A stretch of 64,000 nt of DNA, from positions 1-64,000 of the forward strand of contig CANRHV010000008.1 of the NCBI GenBank assembly GCA_947630505.1, written 5' to 3'. The stretch comes from an uncultured Monoglobus sp. Its GTDB lineage: Bacteria; Bacillota; Clostridia; Monoglobales; Monoglobaceae. Positions 1 to 9,547 of the stretch are shown here, piece after piece. The notes under the pieces were generated by a model. That model ran no database searches. It was not told the origin of the DNA and saw only the letters and a program-made list of their open reading frames with translations. How positions within the stretch are numbered: position 1 is the first letter of the stretch; each line of letters begins with the position of its first letter. The position numbers and the translations under genes were made by a program.

Positions 1-25
1 TATGGAGTGATAAGAAAAAATTTAA

Positions 26-72
26 CATGAGTAAACCCACGTAAAAACGTACTTTTCGGAGTTTTGCTCATG
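26..72 (+). other. Nested stem-loop upstream of the ROK kinase gene
   Basis: A 10-bp stem with one G-U pair joins 26-35 to 63-72 (arms CATGAGTAAA and TTTGCTCATG). Inside it is a second small hairpin, ACGT-AAAA-ACGT, at 39-50. It lies 30 nt before the ribosome-binding site of the kinase. It has no T-tract, so it does not look like a terminator of an upstream gene. It may be a 5' leader structure. The window edge hides any promoter. Confidence 0.4.
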
Positions 73-104
73 GCTATAGAATATTCAAAAAGGAGAGGAT
101 AAAA

Positions 105-1046
105 ATGTATATAGGTATAGATTTGGGCGGCACAAACATAGCCGCGGGTCTGGTTGACGAAAACGGAAAAATACTGCAAAAATTTCAAACGCCCACACTG
201 GCGGAGCGCTCGTTTGAGGAGATCGTTTCTGATATAGCAATGGCGGCCGAGCGCATTATAAGCGATTCGAAGATATCAAGATCTGATATAAAATCAATAG
301 GCGTCGGAAGTCCCGGCGCGATCGACAACAAAAATGGCACCATATTGTTCGCGGGCAACCTGGGCTGGAAAAACGCGCCGCTTAAAGCCGAGCTTGAGCG
401 GCTGACCGGCTTTGAGACAAATATAGAAAACGACGCCAACGCCGCGGCGTACGGCGAGTATTTTATGTACGGCGGCGGAATAAGTGATTTTATATTCATA
501 ACCCTCGGCACCGGGATCGGCGGCGGCATAATAATAGACGGAAAGATATATCGCGGCTTTAACGGCGCGGGCGCGGAGCTCGGGCACAATACTCTGATTT
601 TCGGCGGCGAAAAATGCAGCTGCGGCAAGCGCGGATGCTGGGAGGTATACGGCTCTGTGAGCGGGCTTATCAACCAGACCAAAGCGGCGATAGAAAAACA
701 TCCCGATTCGCTTATGGCAAAGCTGAAATCCGAGCGCGGAACGGTTGACGGAAAAACCGCCTTTGACGCGGCCAAACAAAATGACCCGGCGGCAAAAGCG
801 GTAGTTCAGCAATATCTTGAATATGTGGCTGACGGAATATGCAGCCTTGTAAATATCTTTGAGCCCGAGATCCTGCTGATCGGCGGAGGAATAAGCAAGG
901 AGGGAAACTTCCTGCTCGACCCGATAAAAGAATACTGCGAGAAAAATTATTTTTGCAAGTCGATCCGCCAGACAAAACTCGGTATAGCGAAGCTCGGCAA
1001 CGACGCGGGAATAATCGGGGCCGCGCTGTCGGCGAGACGCGTCTAA
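105..1046 (+). CDS. ROK-family sugar kinase (glucokinase-like)
   Basis: This is a 313-aa cytoplasmic ATP-dependent sugar kinase, probably acting on glucose or N-acetylhexosamines. Visible ROK features are the N-terminal phosphate loop GIDLGGTN (residues 4-11), the catalytic Asp110 in ENDANAAA, the second phosphate motif LGTGIGGG (134-141), and the ROK zinc site made of His161 and the cysteines of CSCGKRGC (171-178). The length is normal for the family. The start has a strong GGAGAGG ribosome-binding site. It converges with cinA and the two stop codons overlap by a few bases (TAA at 1044-1046, opposing TAG at 1043-1045). The exact sugar cannot be told from sequence; glucokinase is the usual role in Clostridia. 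Confidence 0.88.
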   Translation: MYIGIDLGGTNIAAGLVDENGKILQKFQTPTLAERSFEEIVSDIAMAAERIISDSKISRSDIKSIGVGSPGAIDNKNGTILFAGNLGWKNAPLKAELERLTGFETNIENDANAAAYGEYFMYGGGISDFIFITLGTGIGGGIIIDGKIYRGFNGAGAELGHNTLIFGGEKCSCGKRGCWEVYGSVSGLINQTKAAIEKHPDSLMAKLKSERGTVDGKTAFDAAKQNDPAAKAVVQQYLEYVADGICSLVNIFEPEILLIGGGISKEGNFLLDPIKEYCEKNYFCKSIRQTKLGIAKLGNDAGIIGAALSARRV

Positions 1047-2293
1047 ATTTTCAACTCAAGTCCGAGAGCGCAGCGGCGGATCAGATCGAGGGCGTGCAGC
1101 GATGCGCGCTCTCTTATATTTTCGCGGCTGCCGTTTAGTTTGAGCTTAAACGCTCTATGAATATTTTTTGAGCAGATTGAAATATACACAAGACCGACGG
1201 GCTTTTCCGCGGTTCCGCCGCCGGGGCCCGCTATTCCCGTCACCGACACGGCGATGTCGGCTCCCGAGCGTGTGCGCGCTCCCCGCGACATCTCAAGCGC
1301 CGTCTGCTCCGAGACCGCTCCGTATTTTTTGAGCGTGTCGCAGTTAACGCCCAGCATGTCGGCCTTCTGCACGTTTGAATATGTGACGTATCCGCAGTCG
1401 AAACATTCCGACGAACCGGGAATCCGCGTTATCTTTTCCGCGATCAGACCTCCTGTGCAGCTCTCGGCGCAGGTCGCTTTGAACCCGCGCTCGCGCAGTA
1501 TATTAACAACGACGTTTTCCATTGAGTTGTCGATGCCCGTTCCGTAAACTCGGTCGCCAAGTATTTTTTCTATTTTTTCCTGCATGGGCGCGAGCATCGC
1601 TTTCGCATTATCCACAGTATCGGCTTTCGCTGTGATCCTCAGCTCCACCTGCCCGGTTTTGGCGTATGGCGCCACCGTGGGGTTGGCCGAATTGTCCATC
1701 AAATCGCGCAGCTTTTCGTCAACGGTCGATTCGCCGAGGCCGAACACGCGGATAGATTTTGAGCGTATGACCCCGTCGGAAAATTTTTCCAGGTAGGGTA
1801 TGACCTGCTCGTCAAACATCGGCTTCATCTCAAGCGGCGGCCCGGGGAGCATAATAAATTTGCACTTCTCGGTTTCAACGATCGCGCCCGGCGCGGTTCC
1901 GTTGTCGTTTTGAAGTATTATGCAGCCCTCGGGCATCTCGGCCTGCTTGAAGTTGCTCTCGGGCATATACATGCCGCCGCGGCTGAAGCGCTCAATTATT
2001 CTGCGTTTGCTATTTTCGTCCATAACGCATTTTAGTCCGCAATATTCCGCGATCGTTTCCTTTGTCAGATCATCGCCCGTTGGGCCGAGGCCTCCGGTCG
2101 TTATAACAGCGTCTGCCCGTCCCGCCGCGATCTCAAGGGCCGCCTTGAGTCGCTCGGGATTGTCGCCCACGACCGTGGTGTAGTACACGTTAAAGCCGAG
2201 TTCGCTCAGTCTGCGGCTCAAGTATTGCGCGTTTGTGTTCACGATAGAGCCGAGCAGAAGCTCGGTTCCGACCGACAGTAATTCAAATGTCAT
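1043..2293 (-). CDS. cinA: CinA: competence/damage-inducible protein, NMN deamidase type
   Basis: This 416-aa protein has the two-domain CinA layout. An N-terminal MoaB/MogA-like domain (about 1-170) carries SVGTELLLG and TTGGLGPTGDD. A C-terminal PncC-like amidohydrolase domain (about 255-412) carries TCAESCTGGL and the SVTGIAGPGGG loop. Known family members hydrolyse ADP-ribose (N-terminal) and deamidate nicotinamide mononucleotide (C-terminal) in pyridine-nucleotide salvage. The start is preceded by AAAGGAGA on the minus strand and by a promoter at 2330-2358. In many Firmicutes cinA sits next to recA or pgsA; here it is a single gene between a kinase and a surface-protein gene. Confidence 0.93.
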   Translation of the reverse strand: MTFELLSVGTELLLGSIVNTNAQYLSRRLSELGFNVYYTTVVGDNPERLKAALEIAAGRADAVITTGGLGPTGDDLTKETIAEYCGLKCVMDENSKRRIIERFSRGGMYMPESNFKQAEMPEGCIILQNDNGTAPGAIVETEKCKFIMLPGPPLEMKPMFDEQVIPYLEKFSDGVIRSKSIRVFGLGESTVDEKLRDLMDNSANPTVAPYAKTGQVELRITAKADTVDNAKAMLAPMQEKIEKILGDRVYGTGIDNSMENVVVNILRERGFKATCAESCTGGLIAEKITRIPGSSECFDCGYVTYSNVQKADMLGVNCDTLKKYGAVSEQTALEMSRGARTRSGADIAVSVTGIAGPGGGTAEKPVGLVYISICSKNIHRAFKLKLNGSRENIRERASLHALDLIRRCALGLELKI

Positions 2294-2329
2294 AGTTATG
2301 TCTCCTTTAAGAAATATATTATGATATAT

Positions 2330-2358
2330 ATTTTAACATATTGATCTTGATTTATCAA
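2330..2358 (-). promoter_or_regulatory. Sigma-A-type promoter for cinA
   Basis: Read on the minus strand: TTGATA, a 17-nt spacer, TAAAAT. It lies about 40 nt upstream of the cinA ATG. Confidence 0.6.
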
Positions 2359-2369
2359 GAAATTTAAAA

Positions 2370-2392
2370 GAGCGCGGCAAAATTCCGCGCTC
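2370..2392 (-). terminator. Intrinsic terminator after the 1231-aa secreted protein gene
   Basis: A perfect 8-bp stem (GAGCGCGG / CCGCGCTC) with a 7-nt loop is followed on the minus strand by TTTTAAATT. It ends the leftward transcript before the cinA promoter. Confidence 0.75.
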
Positions 2393-2425
2393 AATTTTAT
2401 TACCGGGACGAATGTGGGAGCTAAC

Positions 2426-5400
2426 TTAAAAATTTAAATTCGATTTCGCTATGGGTTTCAGATTGTCCGTGCCGTCCCAGGCAAAGACCTTGTATATAAC
2501 GGCGTTTGGCGCGGCGTCAACCGATATGTCCGTAAGCTCGGATCCCGCGGTAACAGTCACATGCGTCGGCTCAGACATCGAAAGCAAAGCTCCGTTTCGG
2601 TCATAAGCCGCGACAATTATGTCGGTGTCAATATCCGCGTCCGTTACGTTTATAATATCTATTAAAGCGGCGCCGCCTGATACCGCGCTGTCGGCTATAA
2701 CGAGCGGCAGGCCGTCATTCGGCGAGTTTGAGCCGATCGTGAAATAGCGGTCGGAACCGAGCGCAAGCGGCTTTCCGTCGAGATACAGCTGATAGATGTA
2801 TTTTCCTTCGGGTAAGCTCATTGCGCCGATATCAAATTCACATCGGTCATCCGATTCTGCAACCGCAGAAACGTTTGCGGCCTCATCGCCCAAAACCTCG
2901 CCGGTCAGACCGATTGTGTCAACGGCGAAGATCTTAAGTCCGATTTCCGAGCCGCTTAAATTGAAACCGTTTACCTCAAGCCGCTCGCTGTCGCCGCGTC
3001 CGATAATATCGCAGCTTTCGGCAAACGCGCCGCCGCGCTTGTCGGTCAGAGGAAGGGTAGTTTGGTCCTCTCCGTTTACGAGTATATGGACTTTGTTATT
3101 TTTAAAGTTTTGTATGCCGCTGAAGTCGAAAGTGAATTTATAAGTGTTTACGAACGCGTCGGAGTCGTCCGCTTTAACCGCTGTTACGGGGATCTCAGCT
3201 GTGATGTCTCCGTATTCGAAGCGGGCCGTGATCTTGTCGTTTTCGGATATGTTTATTGCGCCTATATAGGTTTCAAATTTATCGGAGCCGACAAGTATTT
3301 CGTAATATTGTGTCGGCGGATCGTTGATCATTGCCTTGTCGGCCGCGAAAAACGATCCTGTGCCGATTATCGCCTCACTTGAGGCTATGCCCTGATCTTG
3401 AAGAGACTCGTTATAATATATGATCGCGTATTCCTTGCCGGGCTTGGCGATATTCTTAAAATGTCCGCTGTATATATACAGTCCGCCTGAGTCTGTTTTA
3501 TCAAGCTCGGACAGCTGCATGGCAGCCGCGACTGTCGGAAATTCGTTTGGGTCATCGGAATACTCGAGCAGTTCGATCACACCCTCGGTGAAGTTTATGG
3601 GATTGTCGAGCGTGAAGCTTATATCGCTTGATGGCGCGCAGTACGTCATAGATGTTTCGTCGTAGCGCACTATTGTCGCCACGTTCAAACGGGAGTACAG
3701 ATAGTTGTATGGCACGTTTTCGTCGACGACAAGTATCTCAAACTCAGCGGTTCCGAATGTCGTCACGGCCGAAAGCGTAATTCTGTCGCCGCCGAGCGCG
3801 CTGAGGTCAACATTCGCGAAGTCTGTTTTAAATGAGTTGAGCCAAATACATGATTTGCCGAATTGAGTGATACTCGATCCGTCGGAGCGTATGTTCTCGG
3901 CTTCGGCGATAACGCTGCCGTCGGCGATCAGGCGGAGCGAGATAATATCTTCGGGTTTCGCCATTGTGCCGCACTCCAGGCGAAATGTCATATCTTTTAT
4001 CTCTTTTACCGATGACGCCAAATACGTGAATTCGTAGCCCGTGTTTATCCGCGCCGGTTTGTATTCCGGAAGGCTGATCTCGATGAGCCTTGAGAAATTA
4101 TCGAGCTTCAGAAAGACGGTGCCGTTTATCGCGCTCCATTCGCTTATAAAAAGCTCGCCTCTGCCGGATTTGTCGATCGTGAGCGTTCCGACCTCGTCGG
4201 TGTTTTTATAAACGGGATATGTTCCGTCGGTCAAATTCTCGATAATTATATCAAATGTGTTTACGTCTGTTCTGTTAATATCGATGATCGTCGGCGCGTC
4301 TTTTGTTTCAAATATGCGTGCAGTCGATGGTCCCGAAAACTCGCGGCCGATATAGGAATAAAGTTCAAGGTAATAATTTGTTCCGACTGTCGGAGCCTTG
4401 CTTAATTTAACACTGTATATCGCTTCGGAGGGCGCGATTGTCACGGCGCTCGGAGCATCCGATCTGCCTATTTCGTTTCCGTTCTCGTCGCATAGAGTAA
4501 TGTAAATGTCGTTCATGTCCTCGATATACGATTCAAATCCCAAGCTTACGTCTATGCTCTTTGTGTCGGGTGTCAGATTTTCATGATTCACGTAAAGCTG
4601 TGACGGAATATAGTATTCGCCGATCAAGATATGTCTCGGGAGCAGTGTGAGAGTCTCTCCGTCCGTAAAGCGAACGGTTGTTTCAAGCAGATATTGTCCT
4701 GTTTTCGGCACGCTCGGAGTTGGAATATTGAAGTTGACAAGCGCGCTGCCCTCATAGTATGATCTGGGGAATGAGGTCGTTTCGACGATAGTGTCTCCGT
4801 CGTCGGCCTTGATCGTGATATCGGCCGCCGCGATGCTTTTGTCACTAAACGGATAATTGCTAATGCTGAAATTATATTTAATATTCATGGCGCCGCTAAA
4901 GGTTGAATAATAAAGCTGCTCTACGGCATAGTCGTAATAATTAAACTCAATGGGTCCGACTTCATGGCCGTCTAAATAAAGATACGCGATATACTCGCCC
5001 GGCTCGATGACCGAACCGGTAGTGCCGCTTACGGAGCTTATGTCTATCCCCTCGACCGTAACCTGCTCGGGACCTCCTACGGCGTACTCGGGATATAATT
5101 CATAGTTTAAGCCCATCATCGGAATAAGCTCGCCGCTATTTTTTTCACACACCTTTATATACCGATTGTATAGAGATCTCGAGATAGTGATCGGTTCGGA
5201 AAAGAGGATCCAGCATTTAAATGTTCGGGACTCGGTGTACGATCCGCAGAGCTCCGCCGGCCCGTCCTGAACGGCGCTATGATGCTCGGGCTCCGTAATT
5301 GTCAGCGGGATAGAGTCCGAGAAAACGGCCTCGCTTGTGTCATTTACATAGTCGTGATATTCAAGCAGTTCGGAAAGGCTGTATTTTCCGGGCTTGATAT

Positions 5401-6121
5401 CGGCCGAGTAGTCAAGACCGCCTCTTGTCAAATAAATTTTGTTTTCTGTCTCGGACTTAAGGCAGGAGGGCGCGGAGGGCGTAGCGTTTTCGTCGCTTAC
5501 CGAGATATTGTAGCTGTCGCCATAGCTTACGGTTATTTCGTTTGCACCGTCCGTCGATGAAATTTTCACCGGAGTTTTATCCGACGGTTCAACGTTTAAG
5601 GTGAAACTGCCCGTAAATTGAGCTTTGTCATAATCATCATAGCCGCGATTCGACATATCGATCTCCGCTCGGTACTCGCCCTCGGGGATATCCCGGGGAA
5701 TATAAAAGCAGAGGCTGTATTTTAAGCTGTTGTTTTCGCCGGTCGTCTCGACGATACCGAGATTTCTATAGAATATCTCGTAGGTGTCCGCGCCGCTGAG
5801 CGTGAATTTGCCGTTTACCTGAGCGCGGGGCCAATAGGTTGTGTCGGCCTCAAGCGTATAATTCGTGTCGTCAATGATAAGCTGTCCGCCCCGCAGAGCG
5901 CTGTAGGTTCCGTCGTTGACCGTTATTACGGCATTATGAACGGCTCTTGCCGCCGCTTCGGCCTCGGGCTCGTTTTTGGTGTTTTCGTTTGTGTTGTTCA
6001 CGTCCTGCCATGGGATCGCCGAATTTGCGTCTATGCTCGTCTCATCCGCGGCGTAGGCCGGGCTAAACGCGCATAGCGAAGCAAAAGCGGCAATCAGAAT
6101 TGCTGCGATTTTCCTTTTCAT
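2426..6121 (-). CDS. Large secreted protein of unknown function with the shared C-terminal module
   Basis: This is a 1231-aa exported protein. It starts with a classical signal peptide (about 1-24, MKRK followed by a hydrophobic stretch and AYAAD). The rest is soluble, rich in Asp/Glu/Tyr/Ser and beta-strand-like, with no catalytic motif, transmembrane segment or LPXTG signal that I recognise. Several stretches look like serial Ig-type or fibronectin-like folds, but no family can be named. The last 90 or so residues (IVAAYDRNGALLSM, then KVFAWDGTDNLKPIA) match the C-termini of the subtilisin at 6164-8308 and the LRR protein at 18413-24889. It lies 42 bp downstream of the subtilisin gene on the same strand, without a terminator between them, so the two are probably made together. 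It may be a partner or substrate of the protease; this is inference. Confidence 0.72.
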   Translation of the reverse strand: MKRKIAAILIAAFASLCAFSPAYAADETSIDANSAIPWQDVNNTNENTKNEPEAEAAARAVHNAVITVNDGTYSALRGGQLIIDDTNYTLEADTTYWPRAQVNGKFTLSGADTYEIFYRNLGIVETTGENNSLKYSLCFYIPRDIPEGEYRAEIDMSNRGYDDYDKAQFTGSFTLNVEPSDKTPVKISSTDGANEITVSYGDSYNISVSDENATPSAPSCLKSETENKIYLTRGGLDYSADIKPGKYSLSELLEYHDYVNDTSEAVFSDSIPLTITEPEHHSAVQDGPAELCGSYTESRTFKCWILFSEPITISRSLYNRYIKVCEKNSGELIPMMGLNYELYPEYAVGGPEQVTVEGIDISSVSGTTGSVIEPGEYIAYLYLDGHEVGPIEFNYYDYAVEQLYYSTFSGAMNIKYNFSISNYPFSDKSIAAADITIKADDGDTIVETTSFPRSYYEGSALVNFNIPTPSVPKTGQYLLETTVRFTDGETLTLLPRHILIGEYYIPSQLYVNHENLTPDTKSIDVSLGFESYIEDMNDIYITLCDENGNEIGRSDAPSAVTIAPSEAIYSVKLSKAPTVGTNYYLELYSYIGREFSGPSTARIFETKDAPTIIDINRTDVNTFDIIIENLTDGTYPVYKNTDEVGTLTIDKSGRGELFISEWSAINGTVFLKLDNFSRLIEISLPEYKPARINTGYEFTYLASSVKEIKDMTFRLECGTMAKPEDIISLRLIADGSVIAEAENIRSDGSSITQFGKSCIWLNSFKTDFANVDLSALGGDRITLSAVTTFGTAEFEILVVDENVPYNYLYSRLNVATIVRYDETSMTYCAPSSDISFTLDNPINFTEGVIELLEYSDDPNEFPTVAAAMQLSELDKTDSGGLYIYSGHFKNIAKPGKEYAIIYYNESLQDQGIASSEAIIGTGSFFAADKAMINDPPTQYYEILVGSDKFETYIGAINISENDKITARFEYGDITAEIPVTAVKADDSDAFVNTYKFTFDFSGIQNFKNNKVHILVNGEDQTTLPLTDKRGGAFAESCDIIGRGDSERLEVNGFNLSGSEIGLKIFAVDTIGLTGEVLGDEAANVSAVAESDDRCEFDIGAMSLPEGKYIYQLYLDGKPLALGSDRYFTIGSNSPNDGLPLVIADSAVSGGAALIDIINVTDADIDTDIIVAAYDRNGALLSMSEPTHVTVTAGSELTDISVDAAPNAVIYKVFAWDGTDNLKPIAKSNLNF

Positions 6122-6163
6122 AATAATACCTCTTTCATCTAAGAATTTATAATTTTATTTTTT

Positions 6164-8308
6164 TTAGATTGTAAAGCTTTCGCACAGCGGTTTAATATTT
6201 TCGATACTGTTCCAGATCATAATTTTGAACATCGCCGCGTTTTCAACCTTGATCGGAATTTTGATTTCCGCCTCATTATCAAACGGCGGAAGATCTTCAA
6301 AGGCGATGTCGGTAAGCGCCCCGTTGCTGTCATACGCCGCGCATATAATATTTCGAGAAACGCCGCTGTGCCCCAATATCCTTGCTCTTATACCGTCTTG
6401 CTCGGTTTCCGCGCCGTTGATCGTGACTGTATTTACGATTGGCGTGGGAATTGTTCCCGGCGTGGATGACGGAGTTATTGTCGGCTCGGTTGTTTCGATC
6501 GGTGTTTGTGAAGGTGCCGCCGACGGCTCGGTTGTTTCGATCGGTGTTTGCGAAGGTGCCGCTGACGGTTCGGTTGTTTCGATCGGTATTTGCGAAGGTG
6601 TCGCTGACGGCTCGGTTGTTTCGATCGGTGTTTGTGAAGGTGCCGCTGAAGGTTCGGTTGTTTCAGTCGGTGTTTGCGAAGGTGCCGCTGAAGGCTCGGT
6701 TGTTTCGGTTGGTGTTTGCGAAGGTGCCGCTGACGGCTCGGTTGTTTCGATTGGCACGCGCGAAGGTTTGCTTGTTTCTATAGGTAACTCTGTAGGAATT
6801 GCCGACGGCTCCGTTGTTTCGATCGGTATTTCCGAGGGTGCCGCGGAAGGTTCTGTCGACTCGAGCGGCGTATTTGAAGATATCGGCTCTGCCGAAGGCT
6901 CGATTGATCCCGATGGAGCGGGTGATTCGGAGTAAATCGGCATTTCGGACGGCTTCGGAGATTCAGTCGGCTCCGGCGTTGCGGTTGACTCAATGCTCAT
7001 AAGCGCTGCCTTATGCGCATTGAGATGAGCGGCGCCTTTGACCTTGCCATCAAGCGGAACACCGGGATCAGCGGATTTTGTAAGTATTTCGATGACTTCC
7101 GACGGAGTCAAATTTGGGTTTGCCGCCAAAACGACCGCCGCCGCGCTTGCGGCTAACGGAGAGGCCATTGATGTGCCGCTCTTTAGTCCGTATGCGGAAT
7201 CAGAGGTGTTTATTGTGCTCATAATACTGTCTCCGGGCGCCGCGATGTCAACGGTTTTAGCTCCGTAATTTGAGCTTGCCGACAGCGCGCCGCTCTTTGT
7301 GGTGTTGGCGACAGCGAGCACATTCGGGAAATCATACGAAGCGGGATAAGCGGGATTGACATCAATATTCAAGCTGCTGTTGCCTGCGGCGCATACGAAC
7401 AATGTGTCGGGGCATGCCTCGATCGCCGATCCCATACTTTTGATAAAATTCTGGTCCATGGTGGTAAAACTGGCGTTTACTGTTTTAAAGCCCATGGTAT
7501 CCGCGTAATCTATTCCTTTGATTATCATGTCGACCGTTGTTTCGCTTTTGTCAAAAGCTTTTATAACAGCGATTTTCGCGTTTCTCGCGACTGACGCAAC
7601 ACCTTTTGAGTTGTTTGTCGCGGCGCTCACGATTCCGGCCACGTGGGTGCCGTGGCTGACATTGTCGGACAAATCGTTGTTATCAGAGAAGCAGTTCCAG
7701 CCGTGCACATCGTCTATGTATCCGTTTCCGTCGTCGTCAAAATTGTTATTTGGGATTTCATTCGGGTTTGTCCATATATTATCTATAAGATCCTCATGTG
7801 TCACGCGCGCGCCCGAGTCGATTATCGCGACGCTTGTGTTTGAACAGTCGATATCAAGGCCCCACAGATCGGGGGCGCTGACCTTATCGAGCGCGTATTG
7901 ACTGCTGTTTGTGTAGTACGGGTCGTCGCTTTCGCATAGTTTGAGATAATAATTCGGTTCGGCGTATTTGACCTCGGGCATCGATTCAAGCTTTTTGATT
8001 GCGTCGTTGATCGAACCTGCGCCATTTTCTGACAGAGTAAGTTTTAAAATCTTTGGTTTGGCGTTCAGACTCATAAGGGCGATCCTGCCTGCGGGTGGCG
8101 ACATCAGCACATCAATATCGGTCACGCCGATGTTCCCGAAGTCGGGTATATCGCTTCCGAACGCGGCGATTTTTACGCCGCGATTTAAAGAGTTAAGCGT
8201 AACAATAACAGAGCTGTCGTCAAACGCGAGGCCGCTTTCGGCGCTTGCGCACATGCCGCATAACAGAATTGTTATAAACGCGGCAAAAAATACCGTAAAT
8301 TTTTTCAT
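6164..8308 (-). CDS. Secreted subtilisin-like serine protease (S8) with repeat linker and shared C-terminal module
   Basis: This 714-aa protein has a signal peptide (1-23), an inhibitor-I9-like propeptide region (about 30-120) and a subtilase domain (about 140-435). The triad is Asp164 (AIIDSG), His219 (SHGTHVAG) and Ser380 (GTSMASP), with oxyanion Asn310 (AAGN). Residues about 445-620 are a Thr/Pro/Ser/Glu linker built of 14-residue repeats. The last 90 residues form the module shared with two other large proteins here (ICAAYDSNGALTDI, IMIWNSIENIKPLC). All catalytic residues are present. The start follows GGAGAGA and lies 18 bp after the thiI stop, so it is likely read from the cysteine desulfurase-thiI transcript. 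Target proteins are unknown; it may mature neighbouring surface proteins. Confidence 0.9.
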   Translation of the reverse strand: MKKFTVFFAAFITILLCGMCASAESGLAFDDSSVIVTLNSLNRGVKIAAFGSDIPDFGNIGVTDIDVLMSPPAGRIALMSLNAKPKILKLTLSENGAGSINDAIKKLESMPEVKYAEPNYYLKLCESDDPYYTNSSQYALDKVSAPDLWGLDIDCSNTSVAIIDSGARVTHEDLIDNIWTNPNEIPNNNFDDDGNGYIDDVHGWNCFSDNNDLSDNVSHGTHVAGIVSAATNNSKGVASVARNAKIAVIKAFDKSETTVDMIIKGIDYADTMGFKTVNASFTTMDQNFIKSMGSAIEACPDTLFVCAAGNSSLNIDVNPAYPASYDFPNVLAVANTTKSGALSASSNYGAKTVDIAAPGDSIMSTINTSDSAYGLKSGTSMASPLAASAAAVVLAANPNLTPSEVIEILTKSADPGVPLDGKVKGAAHLNAHKAALMSIESTATPEPTESPKPSEMPIYSESPAPSGSIEPSAEPISSNTPLESTEPSAAPSEIPIETTEPSAIPTELPIETSKPSRVPIETTEPSAAPSQTPTETTEPSAAPSQTPTETTEPSAAPSQTPIETTEPSATPSQIPIETTEPSAAPSQTPIETTEPSAAPSQTPIETTEPTITPSSTPGTIPTPIVNTVTINGAETEQDGIRARILGHSGVSRNIICAAYDSNGALTDIAFEDLPPFDNEAEIKIPIKVENAAMFKIMIWNSIENIKPLCESFTI
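6477..6758 (-). repeat. 42-bp tandem repeats encoding the protease linker
   Basis: Near-identical 42-bp units begin at 6489, 6531, 6573, 6615, 6657, 6699 and 6741. On the minus strand each encodes a variant of the 14-residue unit TTEPSAAPSQTPIE. More diverged units continue to about 6960. The exact spacing keeps the reading frame, so copy number can change without disrupting the gene. Confidence 0.9.
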
Positions 8309-8326
8309 ACACAGTCTCTCCGTATA

Positions 8327-9514
8327 TTATTTTATATTGATTATCTCGCTTTCGTCGATCGCCTTTTGTATCATTCCGTCAATGTCTGTGAGGCACTTTT
8401 CGGCCTCGATTATGTCATTAAGGCGGGGTTTTGTCTTGGGGTGCTTGGGCACAAATATGGTGCAGCAGTCCTCATACGGCTGAATTGAAGTTTCGTAAGC
8501 TCCGATTTTTTTGGATATCGCCGTGATCTCCTCTTTGTCCATGCCGATACACGGGCGGTATACGGGCATGTCCACCGCCGAGTTCGTGCAGTAGAGCGCC
8601 TCCATGGTCTGACTGGCGACTTGTCCTATGCTTTCGCCGGTAACAAGTCCCAGATCGCCGTTTGACACCGCTATTTTTTCCGCGATGCGCATCATGATCC
8701 TGCGCATAATAATCGTAAGAAAATTCTTCGGGCAGTTGTCTATAATATCAAGCTGAATATCGGTGAACGGAACCACATAAAGACGGACGCCGCGAGTGTA
8801 GGGCGAGATGATCTTCGCCAGGTCGACCACCTTGTCTTTGGCGCGCTCGCTTGTGTATGGCGGACTGTGAAAGTAGACAGCGTCAAGCTTAACTCCGCGT
8901 TTCGCTATCATCCAGCCTGCCACCGGGCTGTCGATGCCGCCGCTTAAAAGCAGCGCCGCTCTGCCTCCCGAGCCTACGGGCATACCGCCAGCGCCGCGGA
9001 TCACCTCGGCGACAATGTAGGCGTCGTCTCTGATCTCGACCTGAACGAGAATATCTGGGTTGTGTACGTCAACGCGGATATTTCCTCCGGCTTTGCTTGC
9101 GGCGCGAAGAACAGCTCCGCCCACCTCGCGGCTGATTTCCGGAGATTTGAGGGGGAACCGTTTGTCCTCGCGCTTTGTCTCCACCTTAAAGCTCTTGCCG
9201 TCATAGTCTGTATCGAGCACGCACTTTGCCGCCGTCTCCTTTATGCTGTCCATGCCTTTGGCGCAGCGCGTCGCGGGGCAGATATTGACGATTCCGAATA
9301 CCTTTTTCAAACGCTCTATCGTTTCTGTCATGTCAATGTTTTCGTCAAGCGCCTCAACGTATATTGTCGACTGCGCCTTTTTGACGCTGAACTTGCCCAA
9401 AGGCGCCAGCGTTGAGTTTATATTGTCGATCAGTTTTTGCTCAAACTTGGGACGGTTAAGACCCTTTAAGGCGATCTCTCCGTATTTTAAAAGTATCAAA
9501 TCTGTCTTTTGCAT
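8327..9514 (-). CDS. thiI: ThiI: tRNA 4-thiouridine sulfurtransferase
   Basis: This 395-aa cytoplasmic enzyme adenylates U8 of tRNA and introduces sulfur to make 4-thiouridine; in some bacteria it also feeds thiazole synthesis. The order is an N-terminal ferredoxin-like domain, THUMP (about 60-170) and a PP-loop ATP pyrophosphatase domain with SGGIDS at 191-196. The protein ends after the PP-loop domain, without the C-terminal rhodanese domain of the E. coli enzyme, as is usual in Firmicutes. The persulfide is therefore expected to come directly from the cysteine desulfurase encoded 33 bp upstream. The pair iscS/nifZ-thiI is a known Firmicutes arrangement. Confidence 0.95.
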   Translation of the reverse strand: MQKTDLILLKYGEIALKGLNRPKFEQKLIDNINSTLAPLGKFSVKKAQSTIYVEALDENIDMTETIERLKKVFGIVNICPATRCAKGMDSIKETAAKCVLDTDYDGKSFKVETKREDKRFPLKSPEISREVGGAVLRAASKAGGNIRVDVHNPDILVQVEIRDDAYIVAEVIRGAGGMPVGSGGRAALLLSGGIDSPVAGWMIAKRGVKLDAVYFHSPPYTSERAKDKVVDLAKIISPYTRGVRLYVVPFTDIQLDIIDNCPKNFLTIIMRRIMMRIAEKIAVSNGDLGLVTGESIGQVASQTMEALYCTNSAVDMPVYRPCIGMDKEEITAISKKIGAYETSIQPYEDCCTIFVPKHPKTKPRLNDIIEAEKCLTDIDGMIQKAIDESEIINIK

Positions 9515-9547
9515 ATCTATCTCCTGATTTTCTTTTGTGTATTTGAT

